Program-made: the position numbers and the translations under genes | Source: Agromyces mediolanus | Lineage (GTDB): Bacteria > Actinomycetota > Actinomycetes > Actinomycetales > Microbacteriaceae | Direction: 5' to 3' | Assembly: GCF_023715325.1 (NCBI RefSeq) | Contig: NZ_JAMBNX010000002.1 | Location: forward strand, 124,001-188,000 | DNA length: 64,000 nt | In this document: one piece after another, positions 43,341 through 52,893 of the stretch | Numbering within the stretch: position 1 is the stretch's first letter | Layout of the letters: the number at the start of each line of letters is the position of its first letter | Notes under the pieces: generated by a model | Seen by the model: only the letters and a program-made list of their open reading frames with translations | Database searches by the model: none | What the model was told of the DNA's origin: nothing

Positions 43341-43847
43341 GTGACTGAGACCTCTCCCGCTCCGCTCGTCGGCGTCGTCATGGGTTCCGACTCCGATTGG
43401 AACGTCATGCGCGAGGCGTCCGAGCTGCTCGACGAGTTCGGCATCCCCCACGAGGTGGAGGTCGTCTCCGCCCACCGCACGCCGGAGAAGATGATCGACT
43501 ACGGCAAGCAGGCCGCCGGCCGCGGGCTCAAGGTCATCATCGCCGGGGCCGGGGGAGCCGCGCACCTGCCCGGCATGCTCGCCTCGGTCACCACCCTCCC
43601 CGTCGTGGGCGTCCCCGTGCCCCTCTCCCGCCTCGACGGGCTCGACTCCCTCCTCTCCATCGTGCAGATGCCGGCCGGAGTCCCGGTCGCGACGGTCTCG
43701 ATCGGCGGGGCGAAGAACGCCGGGCTCGTCGCGACGAAGATCCTCGCCACCGCCGACCCGGCGCTCAGCGCGGCGCTGGCCGCCTACGCGGCGTCCCTCG
43801 CCGAGCTCGTCGATGAGAAGAACGCGCGGCTGAAGCAGTCCCGATGA
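43341..43847 (+). CDS. purE: N5-carboxyaminoimidazole ribonucleotide mutase
   Basis: A 168-aa class I PurE, shifting the carboxyl group to make CAIR. Diagnostic blocks: [31 protein letters not shown] with the catalytic His, [25 protein letters not shown] and [36 protein letters not shown] start from a leaderless promoter. Overlaps the LCP gene by ATGA. Completes the two-step route begun by purK. Confidence 0.96.
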   Translation: MTETSPAPLVGVVMGSDSDWNVMREASELLDEFGIPHEVEVVSAHRTPEKMIDYGKQAAGRGLKVIIAGAGGAAHLPGMLASVTTLPVVGVPVPLSRLDGLDSLLSIVQMPAGVPVATVSIGGAKNAGLVATKILATADPALSAALAAYAASLAELVDEKNARLKQSR

Positions 43848-45226
43848 GTCTCGCCGCCAGCCCGATCCGGTACCCGGACCTCGCCTCGCGCCCGCTGATG
43901 ACCCGGCGCGGCTGGTGGCTCGTCGTCCTCAACTTCCTCATCCCCGGCTCGCCGCAGGTGCTGGCGGGCAGCCGCCGGCTCGGCCGCTTCGGCCTCGGTG
44001 CGACGCTCCTTTTGTGGCTGCTGCTCGTGGCGGCGATCGTCTGCTGGTTCGTCTGGCCGACGGTCGTGTTCAGCGCGGTCTCGATGTCCTGGTCGCTCTG
44101 GATCCTCGCCGCGGTGCTCGTCTTCTACGCGGTGCTCTGGGTCATCCTGACCTTCGACACCCTCAGGATCGTACGGCTCGTGAAGACCGCGCCGTCTGCC
44201 CGCGGCTGGATCGCCGGCCTCACGACCGTGCTGATGATCGTGCTCTCCGGCGGCGCCTCGTACGGCGCGTACCTCGCGTTCACCGCGAGCGGCTTCCTCA
44301 ACTCGGTGTTCATCGCCGGCCCGACCGAGCCGCCGGACGAGAACGGCCGGTACAACATCCTGCTGCTCGGCGGCGACTCCGGCCCCGACCGTGAGGGCAT
44401 GCGACCCGACAGCATGTCGGTCGTCTCCATCGACGCCGATACCGGGCACGCCGTCATGATCGGCCTGCCGCGCGACCTCGAGGACGTCCCGTTCCCCGAC
44501 GATTCGCCGCTCGCCCAGGTCTACCCGGACGGCTACGGGGCGATCGACGGCTGCGAGGTCGACGTGTGCATGCTGAACTCGATCTACACCGAGGTCGAGC
44601 TGAAGAGCCCCGAGATGTACCCGGACGCCGTCTCGCGCGGCAGCGAGCCCGGCATCGAGGGCATGCGCGACGCGGCAGAGGGGGTCACCGGCCTCGACAT
44701 CCAGTACTACGTGCTCATCGACATGCAGGGGTTCGAGCAGCTGATCAACGCGCTCGGCGGCGTCGACATCAACGTCGAGACGCGTATCCCCATCGGCGGC
44801 GATGAGGACAACGACGGGGTCGACGGGTGGATCGAGCCCGGCCAGCAGCACCTCGACGGCTACTACGCACTCTGGTACGGCCGGGCCCGCTACGGTGTGG
44901 CCGGAGGCGACTACGAACGGATGGCGCGCCAGCGCGTCCTGCAGGAGGCGATCCTGCACCAGTTCACGCCGGGGAACGTGCTGGCGAAGTTCCAGGACGT
45001 CGCTTCGGCCGGAGCGGACACGGTGAAGACCGACATCCCGCAGTCCATGCTCGGCTACTTCGCGAACCTCGCGATGAAGACGAAGGAGCTGCCGATCGGG
45101 CAGGTCGAGCTCGTGCCGGCCAACGGGGTCGACCCGACGGATCCGGACTTCGAGTACATCCGTTCGCTCGTCGCCCAGGCCATCGTGCCGCCGAGCCCGG
45201 ACCCCGGCGAGCAGCCCGCCGGCTGA
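43844..45226 (+). CDS. LytR-CpsA-Psr (LCP) family glycopolymer ligase
   Basis: A 460-aa membrane protein. The N-terminal part has four membrane segments (about 24-34, 52-72, 84-106, 120-145), more than the single one usual for LCP. The extracellular LCP domain begins about 169: [44 protein letters not shown], with Arg187, Asp189 and Arg210 at the pyrophosphate-lipid site. These enzymes transfer undecaprenyl-linked polymers to peptidoglycan or arabinogalactan-like wall. Coupled to purE by ATGA; first clear cell-wall attachment gene of the glycan region. Confidence 0.93.
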   Translation: MSLAASPIRYPDLASRPLMTRRGWWLVVLNFLIPGSPQVLAGSRRLGRFGLGATLLLWLLLVAAIVCWFVWPTVVFSAVSMSWSLWILAAVLVFYAVLWVILTFDTLRIVRLVKTAPSARGWIAGLTTVLMIVLSGGASYGAYLAFTASGFLNSVFIAGPTEPPDENGRYNILLLGGDSGPDREGMRPDSMSVVSIDADTGHAVMIGLPRDLEDVPFPDDSPLAQVYPDGYGAIDGCEVDVCMLNSIYTEVELKSPEMYPDAVSRGSEPGIEGMRDAAEGVTGLDIQYYVLIDMQGFEQLINALGGVDINVETRIPIGGDEDNDGVDGWIEPGQQHLDGYYALWYGRARYGVAGGDYERMARQRVLQEAILHQFTPGNVLAKFQDVASAGADTVKTDIPQSMLGYFANLAMKTKELPIGQVELVPANGVDPTDPDFEYIRSLVAQAIVPPSPDPGEQPAG

Positions 45227-45248
45227 GGCTCGTCCGCCGCTCGGGCGG

Positions 45249-46391
45249 TCAGAGGTCGGCGTGCAGCTGCCAGACCCGCTCGCCGGCGTCCTGCCAGCTG
45301 AACGCGCGTGCGCGGTCGGCGGCGGTGATCGCGAGCCTGGAGGCGAGCTCCCGGTCCTCGGCGACGTGCGTGATCGCCGCGGCGAGCCGGTCGGCGAAGC
45401 CGTCGGAGCCACCGACCCCGACGGCGACGGAGAGCCCGGCGCCCGCGGCGATCTCCTGATGCGCGGGCGCATCCGAGTGGATGACCGGGATGCCGAGGCT
45501 GAACGCCTCGATCAGCCACGTGCCGCTCGCCTCGTCGTGCGCGGGGGCGACGACCGCGGTCGCGCGGCCGATCACGACGGCGAGGTCGGCCGCCTCGAGC
45601 CCGTCGAGACGATGCAGTCGCGCGGCACCGACGCCGTGCTCCTCAGCGACCGTCACGAGGTGCTGGTCGCCCCAGCTGTCGGGCCCGAGCACCACGAGGG
45701 GGAGCTCGGGTACGCCCGTGCGGCCGAGGGCGGCGAGCACGTCGACGAGGCCTTTCCGCGGCTCGAGGGTGCCCTGCACGAGGAGGTACTCGTCCGGCAG
45801 GCCGAGCCGTTCGGCGCGCGCGTCGGCGTCCGGCCCGAGCACGAGCCCCGTCCGCGGCGCCGTGCCGATGACCCGGAGCCGGTCGCCGAAGTCGACGATC
45901 ATCGAGAGCCGGTCGGCGAGTGCATGCGTCGGCACCACGACGGCGTCCGCGTGCTTGCGTGCGCGCTTCAGCATGCCCTTCTGCCAGGCGACCGCGGTCG
46001 AGCTGAGCGCCTCCGGGTTCGTCCAGGCCAGCACGTCGTGCACCGTGACGACCGTCTGATCGCCGGTGCTGCGATCGTGCTTGCGGAGCGGAGCGAACAG
46101 GCCCGGGGAGTGGATCATGCCCCCGCCGGGCGACGTCGTGAGGCCGAGCTGCCAGGCGGCGGTGAGCTCGCGGCGCGCGAGGCTCGTCTTGTACAGCTCG
46201 GCGAGCCCGGGCAGGGTGTCGAGGACGCGCGCGTAGTCCTCCTCGGGGGAGGAGGAGACGATGCCCTCGACCGCGCAGCCGGGCGGCGCCGTGCGGAGGA
46301 CGGCGCGGGTCAGCTCCTCCGTGTAGCGGCCCAATGCGCCGGGCACCGGGGCGATGAGCTGATCGACGACGACGCGCAGGGTGACGGGCAT
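45249..46391 (-). CDS. Glycosyltransferase family 4 protein
   Basis: A 380-aa GT-B fold enzyme. The N-terminal acceptor domain has VVVDQLIAPVPGALGRYTEELTRAVL; the C-terminal donor domain has LVQGTLEPRKGLVDVLAAL (about 205-223) and the conserved EASGTWLIEAFSLGIPVI with the E-x7-E sugar-nucleotide motif. ATG at 46391 follows GAGGAGG. Mannose or rhamnose transfer is plausible given manC, but the donor cannot be read from sequence. Divergent from the acyltransferase gene. Confidence 0.9.
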   Translation of the reverse strand: MPVTLRVVVDQLIAPVPGALGRYTEELTRAVLRTAPPGCAVEGIVSSSPEEDYARVLDTLPGLAELYKTSLARRELTAAWQLGLTTSPGGGMIHSPGLFAPLRKHDRSTGDQTVVTVHDVLAWTNPEALSSTAVAWQKGMLKRARKHADAVVVPTHALADRLSMIVDFGDRLRVIGTAPRTGLVLGPDADARAERLGLPDEYLLVQGTLEPRKGLVDVLAALGRTGVPELPLVVLGPDSWGDQHLVTVAEEHGVGAARLHRLDGLEAADLAVVIGRATAVVAPAHDEASGTWLIEAFSLGIPVIHSDAPAHQEIAAGAGLSVAVGVGGSDGFADRLAAAITHVAEDRELASRLAITAADRARAFSWQDAGERVWQLHADL

Positions 46392-46544
46392 CGGACCTCC
46401 TCAGACGTGCCAAGTTATCACCCCGAGCTGCGCGGTCCGCGCCGCCGGACGCGCGCCCGACCGAGCGCCGCCCTTCTGGCTCTTCTCAGGCACTTCAACT
46501 ACCCTTGGTCGAAATCAGCCTTGCTCTCGGGCTTCCCCCACTGC

Positions 46545-48590
46545 ATGAGAGCGATTTCACACATGACTCTTCGCGTAATCCCCGACGCGCCGAGCCGGGA
46601 CGTCAAGAGCGCCCCGCAGCTGCGCTATCGACACGATCTCGACGGGCTCCGAGCGCTCGCCGTGCTCCTCATCGTCGTCTACCACGTCTGGGTGGGACGC
46701 GTCTCGGGCGGCGTCGACGTGTTCCTCATGCTGTCCGCGTTCTTCCTCACCGCCTCGTTCGCGAAGCGGGCGGAGGCCGGTGGCGCGATCGCCCCGCTCG
46801 CCTACTGGACGAAGACGTTCAAGCGGTTGCTGCCGGCGGCAGCCGTCGTTCTGCTCGGGGTGCTGGCCGCCACCGCGCTGCTCCTGCCGGCGACGCGTTG
46901 GCCGACGATCTGGTCGCAGACCGTCGCCTCGCTGTTCTACTTCCAGAACTGGGAGCTCGCCTCGACCGCGGTCGACTACTACGCCCCGCACGGAGCGATG
47001 CTGAGCCCGCTGCAGCACTTCTGGTCGATGTCGATCCAGGGACAGATCTTCGTGCTCTGGCCCCTGCTCATCCTCGGCGGCACCATGATCGCCCGCCGAC
47101 TCGGACGATCGGTGCGCCTGACGCTCGTGGTCGTGTTCGGGATCGTCTTCGCCGCATCACTGTCGTACTCGATCGTCATCACCGCGGTCAACCAGCAGTG
47201 GGCGTACTTCGACACCGGCGCACGGCTCTGGGAGTTCGCGCTCGGATCGCTCGTCGCCCTCGTGCTGCCGTACGTCAAGCTGCCCGAGGCGGTGCGTGCG
47301 GTGCTCGGCTGGGCCGGCCTCGCCGGAATCGTGCTCTGCGGAGTGCTCTTCGACGTCGAAGGCGGGTTCCCCGGCTACCTCGCGCTCTGGCCGACGATGT
47401 GCGCGGCCATGCTGATCGTCGCCGGGAGCTCGCCGACCAGGTTCGGCCCCGACCGGCTCCTCGCCTTCGGCCCGCTCCGCTGGCTCGGCAACTCGGCCTA
47501 CGCGCTCTACCTGGTGCACTGGCCGATTCTCGTGTTCTGGATGGCGCTGGCCGGCCGGGGCGCCCCCGGGCCGCTCGCCGGCGCCGCGATCATCGGAGCA
47601 TCGATCGCGCTCGCGATCGTGGTCCACCTGCTCGTCGAGCGCCCGCTCCGCGAGTTCTCCTGGGGCAACCGCGCCAAGCGCAACGGGCTCGTGGTCATCG
47701 CCGCGAGCCTCGCGATCGTCGTGGTCCCGCTCGGTGGGTGGCAGCTGCAGTCGAAGGCGCAGATGGGGGCGCTGGTCGCCGCCGGCGATCACCCGGGAGC
47801 CCTCGTCCTCGATCCGACGATCGGGTCGGCGTTCGTCGCGACGTCGCCGCCGCTCCCGGACGCGACGGCCCTCGATGACGAGTGGGTGTCGTTGCCGGAC
47901 CGGTGCGACGGCAGATTCGCGCCGCACGACGAGGTCGTCGAAGCCGACTGCGCGCAATTCACTCCGGATGTGCCGATCACCGCCACCGTCGTCGTGGTCG
48001 GCGACTCCCACAGTGAGCAGATGATGGGTGCCCTGATCCCCGTGGCCGAGCGGTCGGGATGGGAGCTCGTCTCCGTACTGCGCGGTGGATGCTCCTTCGG
48101 CCTCGAGGGCGGACGGTGCCCGTCGTGGAGTGCCGCCGTGCTGGACTACCTGCTCGACATCGCGCCGGACGCGGTGTTCACGGTGGGGACGGCCGCCGAG
48201 GTCGACGGTCCGGGGGAGCGGATGACCCCTGGGCTCGAGAGCGTCGCGCTGCGACTCGTGGACGAGGGCATCGCCGTGCTGGCCGTTCGTGACAACCCCA
48301 GGTTCAGCTACGACGTCTACGAGTGCGCCTTCCTCTCGGACGCGCCGCTCGAGGAGTGCGGCACGACCGCGGAGGCCGCGCTCGCCGCGGTGAACCCGCT
48401 CGCCAGAGTCGGCGGGATCGATGGGGTCTTCCTGGTCGACTTCACGGACCAGATCTGCCCAGACGGCATTTGCGCGCCTCAGATCGGCAACGTGTACGTG
48501 TACCGCGACGACAATCATTTGACGAAGACCTACGCCACGACCCTCGCGGGCGCCCTCGAGGCGCAACTCGCCGGAGTGCTCCCCAGGTGA
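46545..48590 (+). CDS. Acyltransferase with C-terminal SGNH domain (OatA-like)
   Basis: About 681 aa (675 if ATG 46563 is used; no clear ribosome binding site decides). The N-terminal acyltransferase-3 domain (to about residue 400 of the shorter form) has YRHDLDGLRALAVLLIVVYHVWVG and FWSMSIQGQIFVLWPLL. The last membrane helix leads to an extracytoplasmic SGNH esterase/transferase domain with GDSHSEQ (Ser482 in the shorter numbering) and DDNHLT (650-653) near the end. It has the two-domain layout of peptidoglycan and polysaccharide O-acetyltransferases. Cysteines in the SGNH part suggest disulfides. Confidence 0.92.
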   Translation: MRAISHMTLRVIPDAPSRDVKSAPQLRYRHDLDGLRALAVLLIVVYHVWVGRVSGGVDVFLMLSAFFLTASFAKRAEAGGAIAPLAYWTKTFKRLLPAAAVVLLGVLAATALLLPATRWPTIWSQTVASLFYFQNWELASTAVDYYAPHGAMLSPLQHFWSMSIQGQIFVLWPLLILGGTMIARRLGRSVRLTLVVVFGIVFAASLSYSIVITAVNQQWAYFDTGARLWEFALGSLVALVLPYVKLPEAVRAVLGWAGLAGIVLCGVLFDVEGGFPGYLALWPTMCAAMLIVAGSSPTRFGPDRLLAFGPLRWLGNSAYALYLVHWPILVFWMALAGRGAPGPLAGAAIIGASIALAIVVHLLVERPLREFSWGNRAKRNGLVVIAASLAIVVVPLGGWQLQSKAQMGALVAAGDHPGALVLDPTIGSAFVATSPPLPDATALDDEWVSLPDRCDGRFAPHDEVVEADCAQFTPDVPITATVVVVGDSHSEQMMGALIPVAERSGWELVSVLRGGCSFGLEGGRCPSWSAAVLDYLLDIAPDAVFTVGTAAEVDGPGERMTPGLESVALRLVDEGIAVLAVRDNPRFSYDVYECAFLSDAPLEECGTTAEAALAAVNPLARVGGIDGVFLVDFTDQICPDGICAPQIGNVYVYRDDNHLTKTYATTLAGALEAQLAGVLPR

Positions 48591-48651
48591 TGCGGTCCTG
48601 GGCGGTCGCGCCGAGCAGGCATGATTGAACCAACCGGATCCGAGGGAGTGA

Positions 48652-49611
48652 GTGAACCGCATGCCAGACGTCGCGCGAATGCCGAGCGTGGTGGCCGTCG
48701 TCGTCGCCTACAACCGTCGCGACCTCCTCGCGGAGACCCTCACGGCACTGCTCGCTCAGGACGTCGCCCCCGATCGCGTCGTGGTGATCGACAACGCGTC
48801 CACTGACGGGTCGGCGGCGCTCGCGCGCACGTTCGGCCCGCTGATCTCCGTCGTCGAGCTCCCTCGCAATACCGGCGGCGCCGGTGGATTCGCGGCCGGG
48901 ATGGCGCTCGCGCTCGCTGAGGGGGACCCGGACTGGCTCTGGCTCATGGACGACGACACCGTGCCGAGCCCGTCCGCGCTGCGGGAGCTTCTCGCTGCGG
49001 TGGCGGGCACGGAGTACGTCGCCGCGGGATCGCGGGTGATCTGGACGGACGGCAGCGAGCACCCCATGAACTCGCCGCGAACGAATCCGTTCGCCACGAA
49101 GGCCGAGCGGGCGCGGGCGCGGGCCCACGGGGGGATCGCGATCCGGAGCACCTCGTTCGTGTCCATGCTCGTTTCGGCCCCGGTCGCCCGGCTGGTCGGT
49201 CTCCCGATCGCGGACTACTTCATCTGGAACGACGACTTCGAGTACTCCACCCGTGTGCTTCGCGGGCGACGCGGGATCCATGTGCCGGCGTCGGTGGTCG
49301 TCCACAAGACGAAGGCGCTCGGCTCCACCGATACCGACCCGGGCGAACGCTTCTACTACGAGGTGCGGAACAAGCTCTGGATGCTGCGGTGGTCGCGGTC
49401 CCTCGGGGTGCTCGAGAAGCTTGTCTATGGAGCGTCCAGCGTGCGGCGTTGGGTCCGCACCTATCGCCGCTCGAACGATCGCGCCACGCTCGCGAGCGGC
49501 TGGGCGCGGGGGCGTCGTGACGGGTGGCGGACCCGTCCTCGCCCGAACATCGTCTCGCTCGCGGACCTCGGTCGCGTCACTGCTGCAGTCGAGGGGATCG
49601 AGCGACCATGA
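48652..49611 (+). CDS. GT2 glycosyltransferase (GlfT1/rhamnosyl-galactofuranosyltransferase-like)
   Basis: A 319-aa GT-A enzyme. VVAVVVAYNRRDLLAETLTALLAQ, VVIDNASTDGS, the NTGGAGGFAAGM block and WLWLMDDDTVPSP (metal-binding DDD) are typical of the GlfT1/rhamnosyltransferase subgroup. YFIWNDDFEYSTRVLRGRRGIHVPASVVVHK is the catalytic-base region. GTG at 48652 has GAGGGAGTGA just upstream. UDP-galactofuranose is a reasonable donor because glf lies in the same region; this is an inference. Overlaps the next GT by ATGA. Confidence 0.88.
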   Translation: MNRMPDVARMPSVVAVVVAYNRRDLLAETLTALLAQDVAPDRVVVIDNASTDGSAALARTFGPLISVVELPRNTGGAGGFAAGMALALAEGDPDWLWLMDDDTVPSPSALRELLAAVAGTEYVAAGSRVIWTDGSEHPMNSPRTNPFATKAERARARAHGGIAIRSTSFVSMLVSAPVARLVGLPIADYFIWNDDFEYSTRVLRGRRGIHVPASVVVHKTKALGSTDTDPGERFYYEVRNKLWMLRWSRSLGVLEKLVYGASSVRRWVRTYRRSNDRATLASGWARGRRDGWRTRPRPNIVSLADLGRVTAAVEGIERP

Positions 49612-50432
49612 GCGAGCCCTTCAGCCTGCTGCTGCCGGTGTACGCCGCGGACGACCCCGCCCACTTCACCCGTGCCTTCGATTCGAGCGTGCGCGACCAG
49701 ACCCGCGCGCCGAGCGAGGTCGTCCTCGTGCAGGATGGTCCGATCGGCACCGAACTCGACCGCGCCGTCCGACAGGCGATCGCGACCGCCGCGGTGCCAG
49801 TGGTGCACGAGGTGCTCATCGAGAACGTCGGGCTCGCCCGCGCTCTGGAGCTGGGCCTCGCGCGTGCGGCCCACGAGATCGTGGCACGGATGGATGCGGA
49901 CGACGTCTCATTGCCCGAGCGGTTCGAACGTCAGCTCCCGGTCATCGAAGCCGGCGCGGACCTGGTCGGTTCCGGCATGCTCGAGTTCCTCGACGACGAC
50001 GGATTGATCGTCGGCCGACGCGTGCCGCGCGTGGGCGCCGCCGAGATCGAGCGATATGCGCGGTTCCACGATCCGTTCAACCACCCGACCGTCGTCTACC
50101 GACGTTCGGCAGTCGTCCGCGCGGGCGGGTATCAGCCGCTCGGGCGCATGGAGGACTACTGGCTCTTCGCCCGGATGATCCACACGGGCGCTGCGGTGGA
50201 GAACCTCGCAGAACCGCTGCTGATGTATCGGGTCGGTGCGGGAGCCTACACTCGGCGGGGCGGTTGGGAGCAGTGGCGTTCGGAGCTCGCCCTCCAGCGC
50301 GCCCTCCGATCGATCGGCTTCACCTCGCGCTGGCAGGCGATGCGGAATCTCGGCATCCGAGGCGCCTATCGGTTCGTCCCCGAACGGATCCGACGCTCCG
50401 CGTACCGGCGGTTCATCGCCGCGGGTGGGTGA
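49608..50432 (+). CDS. GT2 glycosyltransferase
   Basis: A 274-aa GT-A glycosyltransferase. SLLLPVYAADDPAHFTRAFDSSVRDQTRAPSEVVLVQDG, ARMDADDVSLPERFERQ (DxD) and HDPFNHPTVVYRRSAV with GRMEDYWLFARM. This resembles amylovoran/AmsE-type family 2 enzymes. ATG at 49608 in the stop of the previous GT (ATGA), so both are made together and probably add successive sugars. Confidence 0.88.
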   Translation: MSEPFSLLLPVYAADDPAHFTRAFDSSVRDQTRAPSEVVLVQDGPIGTELDRAVRQAIATAAVPVVHEVLIENVGLARALELGLARAAHEIVARMDADDVSLPERFERQLPVIEAGADLVGSGMLEFLDDDGLIVGRRVPRVGAAEIERYARFHDPFNHPTVVYRRSAVVRAGGYQPLGRMEDYWLFARMIHTGAAVENLAEPLLMYRVGAGAYTRRGGWEQWRSELALQRALRSIGFTSRWQAMRNLGIRGAYRFVPERIRRSAYRRFIAAGG

Positions 50433-50570
50433 TACTCGGAGGCGGAGGGCAGAACGCTTGCTTTGCGCTCGATGCCCGGGCGAAGACCGTCGGCCCTGAG
50501 CTGCGACAGTCCCGGAACACGTGCTCCGCGTCGACGCTCGATGTGGGCGGGGGCCCGTGCGTGGCAGCGG

Positions 50571-52733
50571 CTACCGACGGCTGAGCATACCGAGATCGCC
50601 GACTGCTTGGGTCAAGCGTGCCTCGAACACGGGGATCAGCGACTTCATGTAGCTTCGCGACACGTGGTCCAGGTCGAAGTACACCATGAGCCCTCCGATC
50701 GCCGCGTAGCACGTCTCTTGATCGCAGAACTGGTCGCTGAGATCGATCACGCGTGCCCGTGGGTCGGCGGCGACCGCAGCGCTGACTGGATCGTCGACGA
50801 GCGCGGTCGCGCGGGGGTTCGCGCAGGCCAGCGGGTCGTCGCGGTTCAGCTGAAGGCACTCGGGCGTGCTCCGGCCGAGCGTCAGGGGAGTGTCACGGAT
50901 CGCGACCACGGCGCCGGCCGCATCCGCCCAGGCCGAGACCCGGGGCAGCAGCGTGTTCCGGTACTGGGTCTGCTGGTCTGCGCCGCTGCCGTCGTCGATC
51001 GTCTCGCCGGCACCGAAGGTCGAGACGAGCACGAGGTTCGGCCGGTCATCGACGATGCGCTGCGAGACCTGTTCCGACCAGCCCATGCAGCGTTCCTCGA
51101 TGGCGGGCCCGCCACCCGGCTGTCCATTGAACGCCACACGCGGCGCCTCGGCGAGCGGGCAGCCGCCCTGGACGCTCTGCCGCACGATCCAGCCGTGCTC
51201 CCGGGCGAGCTCGAAGACGACCACCTTCCACTGCTCGGCATGGGAGTCGCCGACGAGCCAGACGATCGGCGCATCGCTGCGGCCAGACGAGAAGTCGCAG
51301 GTCTGGAGCAGCACGGCGCCGTCGACGATGATCGGGTCCGGGTCGTCGGCGCACTCCGCTGCGGAGAACCACGGCGCTTCGTCCTCGCCGATGTTGGAGG
51401 CCTTCGGAGGGCCGTACGGATCGGCGCATCCGGCCCCCGTCAAGGCCTCGGCGCCGAAGCAGCTGCCCTCCGCGAGCTGCTGGATCTGAGCCGTCTGGTT
51501 GTCGAGGACCACACGGCTGCCGAGCAGGACGGCCCCGCTCGCGGCGAGCATCGCGATCACCGACGCGAGGAACACGGCCAGGAACCGACGGCCGCTCGCC
51601 TTGGCGAGCAGGCGTTTCCGTCCGGGATCTTCCACCAGGGCTTTCGTCAGTGCGGCGAGGGCGATCGCGATGACGAGGATCACCAGGCGGTCGACCAGGC
51701 CCGGCACCCGACTGAGGACGTAGGGGGCGAGGAGGATCAGCGGCCAATGCCAGAGATAGAGGGAGTAGGAGATGTCCCCGAGGTACTGGATCGGCCGCGG
51801 GCGGAACACCCAGCTCGAGCTCGCGCTCGCGGCGAGCGAACCGGCGAGGATGACGGCTGCGGTGCCGAGCACCGGGATGGCGGCCATCGGGCCGGGGAAC
51901 GCGGTCCGGCCGTCGAAGAGCACGGCCGCAGCGATGACGGCGGCGAGTCCACCCCACTGGAGCACGAAGACCGCTGCCCGGCCCCCCGGGCGCACGACCT
52001 CGACGCGGGACCTCGCGACCAGCACGGCGAGGAGCGCGCCGACGCCGAACTCCCAGACGCGGGTCGTCGTGACGAAGTAGGCCGGGCTGCGGTCGGCCGC
52101 TGTGAAGTAGACGGCATAGGCGAAGGAGAGCAGCGTCACGACGCCGATCCCGATCGTCCACATGCGACGGTGGTTCGGCCGCCCGAGCTTCCGCGCGAGC
52201 ACGAGGATGAGGAGGAGGAAGAGCGGCCAGACCAAGTAGAACTGCTCTTCGACCGAGAGCGACCAGTAGTGCTGCACGGTCGAGGCGGCGACGTTGTTGG
52301 CGGAGTAGTCGACCGACTTGCCGGCGAGGAGCCAGTTCTCGACGTACACCGCCGCAGCGGCCGTCTCCTCCGCGGCGGTCCGCCACGCCGAAGCCGGCAG
52401 GAGCAGCACGACTCCGGCCAGCGAGACCAGCGACACGAGGAAGGCGGCGGGCAGGAGACGGCGTGCGCGCCGCATGTAGAACCTGGCGAACTGCAGCCGC
52501 CCGGTCGACTCGAGTTCCGCGAGGAGGTGATTGGTGATGAGGAAGCCCGAGATCACGAAGAAGACATCGACTCCGACGTATCCGCCGGGAAGGCGTCCGG
52601 GCCAGAAATGCGAGACGACGACCAGAATCACGGCGAGTGCCCGGAGGGCTTGAATGTCGGCTCGGACTCTCGATGGCGAGCGAGGGGGCGCGGGCGCCGC
52701 CGATCGACGTCCGGTGACTGCCGTCTGCTGCAC
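50571..52733 (-). CDS. Acyltransferase with C-terminal SGNH domain (OafA/OatA-like)
   Basis: A 720-aa membrane O-acyltransferase. RADIQALRALAVILVVVSHFWPGRLPGGYVGVDVFFVISGFLIT is the textbook N-terminus; the SGNH part has LVGDSHAEQWKVV and DLDHVSRSY. The GTG at 52733 is chosen because GAGGAG lies five bases upstream; an ATG at 52790 in the same frame would add 19 residues. About 11 membrane segments. It differs clearly from the 46545 protein, so two distinct O-acylations are likely. Confidence 0.92.
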   Translation of the reverse strand: MQQTAVTGRRSAAPAPPRSPSRVRADIQALRALAVILVVVSHFWPGRLPGGYVGVDVFFVISGFLITNHLLAELESTGRLQFARFYMRRARRLLPAAFLVSLVSLAGVVLLLPASAWRTAAEETAAAAVYVENWLLAGKSVDYSANNVAASTVQHYWSLSVEEQFYLVWPLFLLLILVLARKLGRPNHRRMWTIGIGVVTLLSFAYAVYFTAADRSPAYFVTTTRVWEFGVGALLAVLVARSRVEVVRPGGRAAVFVLQWGGLAAVIAAAVLFDGRTAFPGPMAAIPVLGTAAVILAGSLAASASSSWVFRPRPIQYLGDISYSLYLWHWPLILLAPYVLSRVPGLVDRLVILVIAIALAALTKALVEDPGRKRLLAKASGRRFLAVFLASVIAMLAASGAVLLGSRVVLDNQTAQIQQLAEGSCFGAEALTGAGCADPYGPPKASNIGEDEAPWFSAAECADDPDPIIVDGAVLLQTCDFSSGRSDAPIVWLVGDSHAEQWKVVVFELAREHGWIVRQSVQGGCPLAEAPRVAFNGQPGGGPAIEERCMGWSEQVSQRIVDDRPNLVLVSTFGAGETIDDGSGADQQTQYRNTLLPRVSAWADAAGAVVAIRDTPLTLGRSTPECLQLNRDDPLACANPRATALVDDPVSAAVAADPRARVIDLSDQFCDQETCYAAIGGLMVYFDLDHVSRSYMKSLIPVFEARLTQAVGDLGMLSRR

Positions 52734-52893
52734 TCGACTCCTCTGGTTTCCTCCGCGTCCCTGCGGAGAAACGCCCCCATACGTTAGCATCCGCAGGCGG
52801 AAAGAATTTGGAGCGTCCCTGTGCGTTCTGTCTCAGAAGCCGGAGGCCGTAGCTGATCTCAGATGTACCTCATGAACAGGAACTCCACATACC

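Noticed and set aside
45261-46544. Long upstream extension of the acyltransferase frame through the GT4 gene
   Set aside because: The upstream part is the antisense of a convincing GT4 protein; homology to acyltransferases starts only after 46545.
52791-52893. Possible small gene between the acyltransferase and the GT2 gene
   Set aside because: No start codon with a ribosome binding site and no hairpins; it looks like a plain promoter and leader region.
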